A stretch of 64,000 nucleotides of DNA from Brachypodius melanocephalos (GCA_013398615.1 VZSR01000598.1:5170875-5234874); one strand, 5' to 3'; positions 37,101 through 48,809 are shown, counted from the first letter of the stretch. Made by a program: numbers and translations. Notes: generated by a model not told the origin, from the sequence alone.

Positions 37101-40100
37101 TGACTTTGTCCATCACATGGATACTATCAGCTGGAAAGTGTCCAGAGAGTGGGGAGATGTGTCATTATCCCCAGAAGCATTTTCTCTGAGGAGCTGAGAA
37201 TAGGTATCTTGGGAGATGGAGTTTCTCTTTCACAGCTTTCCTGGATGTCCTGCTCCAGCACACAGCCGTGCTCTGCTCCCAGGCTGGGCCACCCATATGC
37301 CCACAGAGAGGCTGGGATGGAGACTCCTAGATCCAGGTTCTTTGCTCCCTCAGGGGACGTTTTGTCTCGACATTTGCTCTGTGCTTTGCAGGCCAGGCCC
37401 TGTGGCCTGCTGAAGCAGACTGCTCTAAACAAGATCCCAGGCAGATTCCAGCTCCACCAGGAAGCGCTGCCCCACCTGCCCGTGCCACCACTCCAGCAGA
37501 CCCTGGATCGGTACCTGCTGGCCCTGCAGCCCATCATCAGCCCCGAGGAGCTGAGCCACACGCAGGAGCTGGTGGATGAGTTCCGCAAGCCGGGAGGCGT
37601 CGGGGAGAGGCTGCAGAAAGGCCTGGAGAGAAGAGCCAGGAAAACAGAGAACTGGGTAAGTCAGGGCTCAGGCCCCAGCTCTGGTTATGGAGGGTGGAGG
37701 GCTGATGTGCATCTCTTCTCTGTCCTGGCTGCATCCGCTGGCACCTGTGATTTAATGGCATCACCTTCCTGACCGGTTTGCTGCTGATCTCCCCAAGCTG
37801 TGCAAACTCCTCACCAGGATTTGACTGAGCAGAGAGATCATGGCAGAGCAGGGAGTCACTGGCCCTGCCTCTGGCTGCTGAAGGCTTGAACCTGACAGCA
37901 TCACATAGCTGCCTCAAGAAGCTCAAGGAAACCCTCTGCTCAAGCCCTGCACCAAAAGCCCCCCATGCCTTGCTCAAATGCTCTTTTTCCCTTTCACCTG
38001 CATAGTACAACCCCCAAACACTTTGTTTCCAAATTGTGGGACAGAACTGGGGGCAGGATGCTAAGACCCAGCAGGATTGGGTTGGACAGCAGCAGCTCCC
38101 TGCATGTTTTCTTTCTCCATCCCAGCTCTCAGACTGGTGGCTGAAGACAGCTTACCTGGAATATCGCCTGCCAGTTGTGGTCCACTCCAGCCCAGGTGTG
38201 GTTTTACCTAAGCAGGATTTTCTGGATCGACAAGGTCAGCTCAGGTAAAATCCTTTTCTACCTTCCCTTAGGTTATAGGTGGGATGAGCTTTCTGTGCTC
38301 AACAGGGATGAGGGTATTAAGGCAGATTAGGAATGAGTAATTACAATGTGGTCCCCAGGTCTCAGCTGTCTGTGCTGTAAGGGCAAGGCTGCCAGGCTGT
38401 AAGGAAACTCCTGGTTGCACCAGACTAAATATTTAATCAGGGGAGAAAACCAAAGAGTCAAGTGGTTCAGATATTAAACAAGGACTGAGAAACTACGTTT
38501 AGGTCTTTGCTCAAGCACAGATCTTCACTGCAAAGTGGTCCTATCACTGGCTGGAGACATTGTGCGGATGTATTGGAGGCACTGTAATTGTGTGTGTAGT
38601 TAAAGGAGGCATAAAAAGTAGCCCAGGCCTGTAAAGGAGATCACCCAGAAATGCCTCTGGAGTTTGCTAGTTTATAGGGATGGGAAGCCTGACAGGGACT
38701 GTCCCCTGTTGTGATTCTTGGTTTGGGAAACTTCACAGTGAAGTTCACGCAAACTTTCCTTGCACTCAGACCCTGTCATGCCCCCTCCTCCTTGTGGGCT
38801 CCCTTTAATTTTTAACCACCACTAGGAGTGTGTTGAATCCACCTGCAAAACTTTAGCACCAACCTTTACACAGTTACCTTTGCCACAGTTACCAGTCATG
38901 ACTGGCAGATCAAAAGTACCAGCCAGGGGATCAGTGAGGCTGGGAACAAATCTTCCCCTCCACTCCCCGATACGTCTGAGCAGAGAATTAGCCTTACAAC
39001 ACTGCAAGAGTACACAAATGTCTTGAAATCTCTCTGTCATATTATTTACTCTAAAGTTTTCCAAATAATCTGGAGAACTGCAAGTGCCCAACCAGTGGAA
39101 TTCAGCAGCTGCATAAGAAGTTGGGCTCCTGTGTAAAATACAATCTAAATGTGTGTTTGGGTTGTTTGTGGCTGCACAAAGAAGTTTGACAGTGCAGCTT
39201 GAAACTAAAGCTTCCAAAAGCAGAAGGCAGATTTAGAAAGTGGTGGTTTTTTTACTCCTTCACTTGGCAGAACTGTTGGCTGAAAACAAGTCAACCAACC
39301 TCTCCCATCTCTTCAAGCCCAAACTCCACTTCCAGGCTGTCCATTCTCTGGAAAGGAACACATATTCTCTCACTGGTGTTTCCCTCATGTTTTGCAATAA
39401 GGCTGAGAAATTTTCATTGAAAACTGACATTTGCAGAATGTCTCATGTCACAGAATCCTTAGGTTCTTGGAGTTGTGTCCTTTGATCTTTCCTGAGGTTA
39501 GGCAGGCTGAGCCAATCTAAAGGATACTGCCCGCAAATGCCAAACGTTGGCACCAGCTCACTCAGCCAACACAACCGCCTGTCCCAGTGACCTCCTACCT
39601 CCTTCCTTCAGGGACAGGTGGGAGCTCCCATGTCAGAGAAGGCCAGTCTTTCACTTCCAGCTAAGTAGCTTGATGTGGCATGTCACAGCCCTGCTGGGAG
39701 CTGGCATTGGCAGTGTTTACATTGATCCTGGTAAACACAACACCTCAAAGTCCACATGCAGCACATCTGCCTTTGTTTCCAAGCCTTCGATGCCAGAGGA
39801 AGGTTCTCTGGAGTTGTTAGGAGCAGGACATTCATTGGGGTAGGAACTCAGTCAGCACTGGTGTCTTGGTTGCAGGCAGAAACAGCTGCATCTTGGCTTG
39901 ACACTCCAAGGTGGCCCCTGGCCAGGGAAGGGCAGAAATCCCCTTCTCTTGGTGCTGTTTTAATGCTGAGAATCAGAACTCAGATGTGATAAATCATAAC
40001 ATCAGTAGCAAACACTTCTGCTAAAGGGTCACGAATGCATAACTGAATACTGCTTTCTTGAAAGCTGTCCAGAGTTCCATGGCTGTATAGTAAGACACAT

Positions 40101-43100
40101 AAAAAAAGAAAGTGCCATATGGTAGGACTATCCAGCAATCTCAAATCACAGCCCAGAGTGACTGTATCAGTGAACCAGAGATGGGCACAAGAGGGGCTTG
40201 GCAAAAAGGCTGAGCTTTCTGAGGAGCAGAGAACAGCTCTGCTAATCCTCCTCAGCTCATCCCTCAGCCCCAGACAGTCTATGCTTGATTTCAGCTTGTT
40301 ACATTTGGTATTTTTCCAGGTTTGCTGCTAAGCTGATCGAGGGTATCCTGGATTTCAAGAGCATGATTGACAAGTGAGTTACTGACCCTCCTGAGAGTTC
40401 ACACCTTCCTTACTGTCACAGAGAGACTGAGCCTTGTCCATAAATCTCCCTTCCATGTAGAAAGGCGAGAGATGACAGTACATATTTGAAAAGAGATGCT
40501 GTAATCCCCAGTACTGCTCACTGCCACAGTCCCCTCCAGTGGAAAAAAGCAAACTTACTGTTCTGTCTTCACATTCTTTGTTTACCTTAATGCTTTCACT
40601 GGTATGAGAACGTGCTTGGAGGGAGCAAGCACAACTGACAGTCCCATGAAGCTCTGCACTTCTCTTTGCTCACAGGACAAGCTACAACTCAGGCAGCAGG
40701 AATTTGAGTCTCTAATTTTAAGTTCCTGGTTTTCCTCCTCTTCCAGGTAGATGGGATCAGCTCTAGAGAAATTTGTTCCTCCTTTACCCTTTTTCTTTTG
40801 GTCACCAGCAAATCTCTGCTGGACATGCCTTGTTTAAGGTCCAAAAATATGTTTACCAACAGCAACAGTCAGACAAAGTTCAGGGTAGTTGGAATATGAC
40901 TGCAGAAGGGAGTGACAGAGCCCCTGCCTGGTTCATGAATCATATCAGCACATCAGACACTCGTCACTCAGGACTACAGCCATGATATCTGATTCTCTGA
41001 TGTCACAGAAAGCACAGTGTTTTTTCCCCCTTCCCAAATGAAAGGCCAGCAAACAGACATTTTTTTGTAGCCTGTACTAAGAAAGCTGCTAGGAATGGGG
41101 AAAGACAGCACCTTTTTTATGCCACCACCACCTTTAGGTTTTGCTGGAGCGAGTGAGTGCAGGCAGCTGCAGGCCTGAGCCTGTGACCTGTGTGGGGAGC
41201 ACAGGCCTGCTCCCACTGATCTGTTTTCTCTTTTCTTCCTCCTTACCTTGCTGTGTCTCCAGTGAGACCCTTCCAGTGGAGTACATGGGTGGGAAGCCCC
41301 TCTGCATGAACCAGTATTACCAAATCCTCTCCTCCTGCCGCATTCCCGGGCCCAAGCGGGACTCCATTGTCAACTACGCCAAAGGCAAAAAGCAGTCCAG
41401 ACACATCACAGTCGTTCACAACTTCCAGGTAGGGGAACTGCTGGGCTTTCAAGGTTTGTTGAGGTGCAGGTGTCCCTTTTGCTAGCTGTTATCCAGAGGC
41501 AAGGGAATAACAAAGTCTGCCCACAAGGTTTGCCTCACAAGGAATTTGTTCCTGCTGCCTTTATCCTCCCCTTTGGCCAGTGGCAGATTTGCCATATATA
41601 AGCAACAGACTAGAGGCAGAAAAATACTGGCTTTCTCTGTTTCTTGTCCCTGTAATTCCTGTCTCTCAAAGCCCAGAGACCATGTCTGCAACTGGAAACT
41701 CAAGAGTGGAAATTGGATAACAAACCTTCGCACTGCAGCTTAGTCTCAGAAACAGGAATTCCTCGTTAGTCCTTGTTACCATGGCTTCATAAAACCAAGA
41801 CTCTATTTATGCCGTGCAAGGGAAGCTGGACTTGAGTCTCTCAATTCTGAGCATCCTTCAAAGGTTGCAAGCTGAATTCTTCAGCCAGGTCTTACCTTCT
41901 CAAAGGAGCTGTTCCCGGTTTCTGGAGTGGGACGATAATTACCTTCTCTCACGTTCTGTCTCTGTCCTTGTCCACTCTTCTCACCTTCAGTTCTTTGAGC
42001 TGGATGTTTACAACAGTGATGGATCTCCCCTTACTGCTGACCAGCTCTTTGTTCAGCTGGAGAAGATTTGGAACACCTCCCTCCAAACAAACAAAGAACC
42101 TGTTGGGATCCTCACCACCAACCACCGAAACAGCTGGGCAAAAGCCTACAACAACCTCATGAAAGGTCTGTAGGTAGAGCCCCTAACACACAAGTGCTAA
42201 CAAACACTGCAGATCCTTGAATAACAAACCTCCTGCACTGTGCTCTGCTCAGTTCTTTCTTTTGGAACCTTGTTTTGGACAGATAACATGAGCTTTCCAC
42301 CTTAAAGAAGCAATCATTGCGATCTATTGTCATTTTGAGTTAGAAGATACAGATTCAAAGTGTGAAGTTTAGTGAAATCCCAGAGTTTGTTGCCTTGCAA
42401 ATGGGTAGGATGTAAGGAAAGTAAAAAAGGAGGGTGAATGCAGCATGTTCACACCTATAACAACCCAGCTGGCTGCAATTTTAATAGAATAGCTGTGTAC
42501 ACCCCCACTGAGGTACAGTGCCAACCCAACACTGCGTCCTTCAAACCCGCTCTTCCAAATTTCTCTCCTTCCAATGACACAACTCCCTCTTACTCCCGGT
42601 TCATTTCTCTCCCAGATAAGACCAACAAGGAATCCGTGCGTGCGATCGAGAAGAGCATCTGCACCGTGTGCCTGGACGCCCCCATGCCCCGCGTGTCCGA
42701 GGACATCTACAAGAGCCGAGTGGCCGCGCAGATGCTGCACGGTGGCGGCAGCCGCCTCAACAGCGGCAACCGATGGTTCGACAAAACCCTGCAGGTAAGG
42801 ACTGATGCTCTCAAGGTGCTGAAGAGGTGGCTCTGGAGGTGTTTCCTGACACTACAAAAGTCAAAAAAATCCCAGGAACCTTTTGCAGGAAAGGTCCTCG
42901 TGTCAAGAGAGTAGAGAGACAAGGAGTGGTGGCTGACGGTCTGGAGATCCTGGGGTTCCCCCTGCAGTCACCAGGATTCGTTGCTGCCTCGGGGACTCGT
43001 TTCTTTTCTGCCTCTGCCCACGCTTATTCAGTGCAGCAGGTCTTTGTGTTCCTTATAAATCAATTTTCTGCCTGCGGTGAACAATGCCTCGTCTGCTCAG

Positions 43101-46100
43101 AGGCAGCCCAAACGATGGGAGGTCTGTTCCTTGGATCTCCTGCAGGCTTGTCAGTTTTCCTGGTTCTGCCAGAAGCTGCCCAATGGCATTTTGTTTTGTC
43201 TTTTGAAACATGCACTGCCATCCCACAGCATCCCTCTGATCTCTTCTCCATTCAGTCTTGTCAAGATCCTTCAACAACAGCTGCTGTTGCAGCTTTTCCT
43301 TCATTAGTTGGTGTATCCTGGCTTGCAGCTTGTAGCAGTGATGCTTTAGAGGACTCCTCTCACACCTGCTGAACTCTTCATAGTGTTTTCAGCTGTTTTG
43401 TTCCTATTTGGAACTCTTCACCAAGGGGATAAAGTTTAGATGTTCCAGCTGATTGAAAAGTAAGGGCAAGCCAGCATGTGGCAATGTTATTCGTGTACCG
43501 TGGGTGCATCTCAGTAAATCAGAGCCACTGAGCCTCTCTGTATGGCCAAAGCACTGAGCACACCAATATGTCAGGCACACCCTTATCCAGAGAATTTTGC
43601 TGAACTGTAACAGTGCTCTCAGATCTTCTGCACCTGCTGAAAGGCTTCCACTGCTGTCCCGCTAAAGGAGACCTTTCAGTGTGCAAGGACAGGCTCTGAT
43701 ACAGACGGGGAGACACTGAGGTCTCTCTGGGTATCTTCTGCCTCACACACTGCCTGTCTTCAGTGCTGTCCTCTCCTGCTTCTCTCCCAGTTCATCATTG
43801 CTGAAGATGGCTCCTGTGGTCTGGTATATGAGCATGCTCCCTCTGAAGGCCCACCCATCGTGGCTCTTCTGGATCACATTGTGGAGTTCACGTGAGTCCT
43901 GCCCCTGCTTTTCCTCAGCATTGGAGATCCCTTATTGGCACTGGGAGGGGTCTGTCAGGCTGTGACCAGTGCTACAAGGTGTTAAAGATCTCTCCTGCAT
44001 TTCTATCCAGGCTCTGCCATTCCTAGCTGAGCCTCATGCCAAAGGTCTGGTCAAACAAAACCATTTCTCTGTGCAGGAAGAAACCTGAGGTGGGAAAATC
44101 ATCCACAGTTCTCCTGCCAATGCCCAAAAAGCTGCGGTTTAACATCACCCCAGAAATCAAGAATGACATCGAGAAGGCAAAGCAAAACCTCAACATGTGA
44201 GTATGAAGCAGTGGAGAAGTGGGTGGGTGACTAAGGGAGTAATTCACATTCCTCTTTGGACCCTATCAGTGGTTTAAATGAGGCTTTCCCCACTGCAGCC
44301 AGGGAGTTTTCCCAGTGACTTCTGGGCTCAAGAGCATTGAGCAGAGCTGAAAAGCACTGCTAGGAATAAGGTCAGAGGTGCTGGAAAGGGAGCTATTACT
44401 GATTCATCTCATTTGCTAAGAAAGAGCAAGGTTTTAATGTATTCAGCTAAGAATACCGGAGAATAAACGCACACATGACCATCTCACCTGGTGAAGATTT
44501 TCAGCAATGGCCAAAAATTATTACCTGTGTGGTGCTGCCCAAAGAGATCTATGTGTGGTGGAGCTCTCTGTCCCTGCATAGGTCAGCTCCAGATGGCTTG
44601 TTCCCTCTGAGCCTTGTGAAAGCAAATCCATTGCTCTGTGTTACAAGAATGAGCAACAAAGGAACAGTTCCTCTTTCTTTCCTTGTAGAATGGTTGAAGA
44701 TCTGGATATCAAAGTCATGGTCTTTCATCAATTTGGGAAAGGTTTCCCCAAGTCAGAGAAGATAAGCCCTGATGCTTTTATCCAGCTGGCCTTGCAGCTG
44801 GCCTACTACAGGTAAGACCACCCACAGGTCATTCCTCAACCTCCTCACTGACAGACTCAAACACATGATCTTGATAAAGGTGGCAGAGACAAGGCTCTCC
44901 CAGGGCAGAATCACTTGTGTGGCTTTCTCCTCCCTGTGCCAGGATGTATGGCCACGCCTGTGCCACGTACGAGAGCGCGTCGCTGAGGATGTTCCGCCTG
45001 GGCCGCACCGACACCATCCGCTCCACCTCTGTGGCCTCCCTCCAGTTTGTGCAATCCATGGACAGCCCTGACAAATCGGTGAGGATCTCAAAGGAGTGGA
45101 GTAAGAGGAAGCCAGGAAAGAGAAAAGCTGCTTATTTGGCTAACCCTGTGTCATCTGGTTTCAGCTAAGCAGGGCTGAACCCCATATTGAGCTAAACCAT
45201 AGCGTGCAGTATCTTTACACATCAGGGGATTGATTTGACTTTTCTATCATATACTAAAAGCCTGGGAAACATGTGGATGTTTCTGAGCTCACCAAAAAGT
45301 CCTTCATAAGTCTGTTTAGCTTCTCAAACTAAGTTCTGCTACTGATGGATGAACTCTATTCAGAATGAAGTAACACTGCCAACTAAAATGATGTAAAAAT
45401 TAAATCTTGTTAATTATAAATGAGTTTCATACAGACACACAAAGCAGAAATGTCCTCCATCTTAGAGAACACCCAAAATGAGGCTCTCCATTCTGGAGAA
45501 AAACTTACACAGATCTGTATGTTCTCAGGACCAGGAGAAAGCAGACCTGCTGAGGAGAGCCACACAGGCCCACAGGGAGTACACAGACATGGTGAGTGTC
45601 CTCTGTGAAGACAGGCTTGGGGGTTTACCCAGAAAATGAGAGTTCTGGGGAAAGACAAGACCTGAACACCTTTTGCTCTTGACACAGCAGTGTGGCCATT
45701 AGTGTTGCAAAGGTCTGAGTGCTCTATAGCCACAGACTGAATCCTCTCTAGCCGGTGAGTTAAGTGTCCCTTGTGACTGCCCTAAGGGGGAGAATCAAAT
45801 ATTACAATGTATTACAATACCTTCATTTCTTAGCCATCATTGTTGCTGATACACACCAAAGTTGCACAAGGAGCCCTCAAACCAGAGGGAGTCCGTGGGC
45901 ACGAACTGTAAGGTTGTTTCCACTGGTGTGTTTAATTTCAGTCCTTACAAACAAGACTGTTGGTCTTAAAGGCAAGATCTACTTTCCTTCTAACTTTAAA
46001 CACTTAGAGACTTTTTAGAAGTGTTCTTTTCTTTAACCCAAAGAGATAGTTTTGCTCACTTGCTGCTGGCCTGGCCTTCATCTGTCCATCCTTGCTTTTC

Positions 46101-47004
46101 TCCAGGCCATAAGGGGCAATGCAATAGACCGGCACCTCCTGGGGCTGAAGCTCCAGGCAATCGAGGACCTGGTGAGCATGCCTGAGCTCTTCATGGACAC
46201 AGCCTATGCTGTTGCAATGCACTTCAATCTCTCAACCAGCCAGGTACAACTCATCTGAGCCAGAAGCACTCTCTATTCCTTTTCACACTTTCCTTCTCTG
46301 TTTTTCTTCAGTTCCTTTCTGTTAGAAACTCATCTAAATGGGGTTAGAAATTTTAAAGCTGGCCAATCCCATAAAGCTGCAGATCTGATCTTACACCTGC
46401 CACAGTCCCTCACAGACATGTAAAACACTAACATAACCAAAGCCAGGATCACCAGGAGTGTTTGGTGTCTAAATCCAAGTGAGATCAGTGAAGTCAGCAG
46501 CCAAAACAGCTTTGTGTTAAGTGCCATGCTCTGATTCTTACTGAATAGTTCTACTTGTGACTAATTACAAGCTTACCCTGGGGGGAAGCACTCCAGTGCA
46601 AATGCAGAGGAAAACACACTGCTGCTAAATGATAGGGTCCAGCACGTGTGGTGGGAGGTGAGGTTGACCAAAGGCCCTTCTAGAGCAGTTTAATGAGATG
46701 AGTTTCCTCTTTTGACAGAGCTGTTTGCATTTGATGGTTTCATTTTTCTCTGACTGGTCAGAAGGTTTTAATCACATTGTCTCCACAGGTCCCAGCCAAG
46801 ACAGATTGTGTGATGTGTTTTGGTCCCGTGGTTCCAGATGGCTACGGAGTCTGTTATAACCCTATGGAGGAACACATCAACTTTGCAATTTCAGCCTTCA
46901 ATAGCTGTGCTGACACAAACGCAGCCCGCATGGCACATTATCTTGAGAAAGCACTGCTAGACATGAGGATCTTGCTCCAGGCTGCTCCCAGATCCAAACT
47001 GTGA
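34123..47004 (+). CDS. CRAT: CRAT, carnitine O-acetyltransferase (whole gene)
   Basis: Fourteen coding exons join in frame into 626 residues, the same length as human CRAT: 34123-34149, 37392-37655, 38126-38244, 40320-40373, 41263-41428, 41991-42165, 42616-42794, 43791-43891, 44077-44196, 44689-44811, 44943-45078, 45529-45591, 46106-46243 and 46789-47004. The enzyme interconverts acetyl-CoA plus carnitine with acetylcarnitine plus CoA. Family residues fall at their known numbers: catalytic His343 in VYEH, CoA-contacting Lys419 and Lys423, carnitine-contacting Tyr452, Thr465 and Arg518, the STS motif at 552-554, and acyl-pocket Met564. The N-terminus is short, Arg/Lys-rich and lacks acids, as expected of a mitochondrial leader, and the C-terminus is SKL, a canonical peroxisomal signal (human AKL). 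Oddities: Cys565 where human has Phe, and no Met in exon 2. CRAT is divergent from PTPA and convergent with DOLPP1. Confidence 0.98.
34455..34920 (-). mobile_element. CR1 LINE 3' fragment in CRAT intron 1
   Basis: Read on the plus strand, GGGGTTGGAAGGGATGG, then TGTCCAACCCCCCTGCC, then CTCCTGTCACTGCGCACCAC and finally CAGATTAAACAGGATGAAC follow the reverse complement of the CR1 3' end. The element is therefore in minus orientation with its 3' end on the left. The right boundary is approximate. It lies about 300 bases downstream of CRAT exon 1. Confidence 0.8.
36248..36277 (+). other. Possible alternative CRAT first exon (speculative)
   Basis: ATG followed by nine codons (MNRKQKQAQK) ends exactly at AAG/GTACAG in phase 0, the phase needed to join CRAT exon 2. 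About 125 bases upstream are GATTGG (inverted CCAAT) and an E-box-like TCATGTGGC. Such an exon would give a CRAT without the mitochondrial leader. There is no transcript support and the match could be chance. Confidence 0.12.
37392..37655 (+). CDS. CRAT: CRAT coding exon 2
   Basis: Residues 10-97, ARPCGLLKQTALNK through KGLERRARKTENW. Contains LPVPPLQQTLDRYL, the N-terminal signature of the choline/carnitine acyltransferase family. It has no Met codon, unlike human where Met22 lies here. Confidence 0.98.
38126..38244 (+). CDS. CRAT: CRAT coding exon 3
   Basis: Residues 98-136, LSDWWLKTAYLEYRLPVVVH through DFLDRQGQL, plus two bases of Arg137. Confidence 0.98.
40320..40373 (+). CDS. CRAT: CRAT coding exon 4
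   Basis: Completes Arg137, encodes FAAKLIEGILDFKSMID (138-154) and two bases of Asn155. At 54 bases the smallest internal exon. Confidence 0.97.
41263..41428 (+). CDS. CRAT: CRAT coding exon 5
   Basis: Completes Asn155 and encodes residues 156-210, including PLCMNQYYQILSSCRIPGPK and HITVVHNFQ. Human PKQDTVSNFSKTKKP is PKRDSIVNYAKGKKQ here. Confidence 0.98.
41991..42165 (+). CDS. CRAT: CRAT coding exon 6
   Basis: Residues 211-268, FFELDVYNSDGSPLTADQLF through AKAYNNLMK, and one base of Asp269. The donor is GTCTGT; using any of the two stronger-looking GTAG sites just downstream would add an in-frame TAG or break the frame. Confidence 0.96.
42616..42794 (+). CDS. CRAT: CRAT coding exon 7
   Basis: Completes Asp269 and encodes 270-328, including MLHGGGSRLNSGNRWFDKTL. 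Codon third positions are 53 of 59 G or C by hand count, far above exon 14. Confidence 0.98.
43791..43891 (+). CDS. CRAT: CRAT coding exon 8 (catalytic His)
   Basis: Residues 329-361 plus two bases of Thr362. FIIAEDGSCGLVYEHAPSEG carries the catalytic base His343. Confidence 0.98.
44077..44196 (+). CDS. CRAT: CRAT coding exon 9
   Basis: Completes Thr362, encodes 363-401 including LPMPKKLRFNITPEIK, and two bases of Ile402. Confidence 0.98.
44689..44811 (+). CDS. CRAT: CRAT coding exon 10
   Basis: Completes Ile402 and encodes 403-442 plus two bases of Arg443. FGKGFPKSEKISPD holds Lys419 and Lys423, which contact the CoA 3'-phosphate in the mouse enzyme. Confidence 0.98.
44943..45078 (+). CDS. 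CRAT: CRAT coding exon 11
   Basis: Completes Arg443 and encodes 444-488. CATYESASLRMFRLGRTDTI holds carnitine-site Tyr452 and Thr465. GC3 is 38 of 45 by hand count. Confidence 0.97.
45529..45591 (+). CDS. CRAT: CRAT coding exon 12
   Basis: Twenty-one codons, DQEKADLLRRATQAHREYTD plus Met509, phase 0 at both ends. Human has TEHQKVELLRKAVQAHRGYT at this place, so this is a less conserved surface helix. Confidence 0.94.
46106..46243 (+). CDS. CRAT: CRAT coding exon 13
   Basis: Residues 510-555, AIRGNAIDRHLLGLKLQAIE through HFNLSTSQ. Includes carnitine-site Arg518 and the Ser-Thr-Ser motif 552-554. Phase 0 at both ends. Confidence 0.98.
46789..47004 (+). CDS. CRAT: CRAT coding exon 14 (last)
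   Basis: Residues 556-626, VPAKTDCVMCFGPVVPDGYG through PRSKL, stop TGA at 47002-47004. Met564 lines the acyl pocket; residue 565 is Cys (human Phe). The C-terminal SKL is a textbook PTS1. Confidence 0.98.
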   Translation, partial: VPAKTDCVMCFGPVVPDGYGVCYNPMEEHINFAISAFNSCADTNAARMAHYLEKALLDMRILLQAAPRSKL

Positions 47005-48793
47005 GAGGGAAACCCCCCAGTTAAACGGGCTATCCCTGATGCACTGAAGCTCCCAGTTCCTCAGAAAACGATTCAGAGAACAGCTTGCCCGGGAACCTAA
47101 GAAGATGCCTACCATTTGTTTTCAGCAAGATGTTACAGAGTAGTCACCTACAGATACCAGACTCTGTAGTGAGAGGAAATACTGTCTCAAACCGAAGTAG
47201 AACTGACAGGGCCTCTCCCATCAATGCAAAGTGCACCTTCCTGTCCTCAAAGAGGACTCAAATATGGTTTTTATGAAAATTACTGCAAGGGAATACAGAA
47301 AGCACAGTCCTTACCAGTATTTAAATCCATTTGGTGAGGAAGGTAGTTCTTGTCCAGGAAAAGCAGGGAATGTTTATTGGATGATAAAACTACTGTAAGA
47401 CCAAGTCTTTTTCCTGGTTTCATCCTCTGAAGAGCATCTTCCAATCTTGACTGAAGATTTTTCTACTGCTCCAGCAAAACTTCATCATTCAACTTCAGCA
47501 AGGGGAGAAGGAAGTTAAGCCAGAGCAGATCCAGTCTCATTAGAGTACACTGCACTACTTATCCCAGGCACTCCAGCCAGCACAGGCTTTACAGGAATGT
47601 TCCCTTCCCCTTCTTCAGGACACTGGGATCTCCTTCTTCTTACACTGACCCTTTTGACAACAGCATGGCTTGATACAAGCTAAGGTGATTTTTACTGTTT
47701 CACGTTATTTTTGTTGTTCTTCTTGATCTGGGCTTTTTGTTAAGCTTCCTGCCATGGTCCTACCACTGATCTTCCAGCTCAGCCTAAAGCCTTTTCCCCA
47801 TAAAGCTTCTACAAAACTCTCCTTATGTGAGTTTTGCCAGCTTTGGCTTTATGTACCTTCACATCTGCAGAGATGAGAAGGGATTTCCTATGCATTTAGC
47901 AGGACACTGCTCCACTGTACCTTTCTTTGAAGCTAAGGAAAAGAAAAAGATGCTGTTTACTAACAAGCCACGTTCCTGATGTCCTTCAGGACACACACAT
48001 TAACCCAATGTGGTTTTACACCTTGCTTTCAGAAACAGCCTTTTTGTGCACAATGTTATGCCTGAGCTGTGGACAAATAAGTATGTTTCTGATCAGGAAC
48101 TCAAGAACATACTTCTAGTCCTGGCCAACAGAGTTGAAATCTGTTAAAGGCCAAAGGAAAAACAGCTGTAGAAACTCTTCTGTCACATCACTGCTGTAAC
48201 AAGGCAGAAAATCTTGAAAAACAGGAAGAAAGCAGGGTACAGGTGGACTCCGTCAGTTTTTTTCTGCACCGTGGCAGCCACTAACAGTAACAGCACAACG
48301 CCTTTTCTGCCACTCTGGGGAGTTATTTCTTACTGAAATACTACTCTGATTTGTGCCAGCTTTATTCTGTGAGAGAATGATCTCATATGTTGTTTTTATG
48401 TTCAGTTGACAAACTTGAAACAGTAAAAGATTATATATAAACATTAACATACAATAGTAGGATAGGAACTACTTCCAACCAATCTGTCAAGCTCCTGACT
48501 ACATTTTTATTTAGCAAAACCTTATGGTAATAAGGAATCTAGTGCTATTTCTATGGTAGGAATTCTGTATTTAAATTGCACACCCTTCAAGATGTGTCTG
48601 CTGGGATGTCATCATAAACAAGAAGCATTAGGAATGTGTTGGCCTGTTTTGTTAACAGGGAAATAATTTGAAAGGACATGATCAAAGTGCCTTGATGAAC
48701 ATATATGAAGAAATTTGCACTAAAGCTTTTTAAAGTTAAAGAAGAAAAAGTAATTCTAACTGCTTCTGAAAAGATACAAGCCAATGCTTTGGC

Positions 48794-48809
48794 TTTTTTT
48801 TTTTTTTTT
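48794..48809 (+). repeat. Poly-T tract
   Basis: Sixteen consecutive T in the probable CRAT 3' UTR. Confidence 0.9.
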
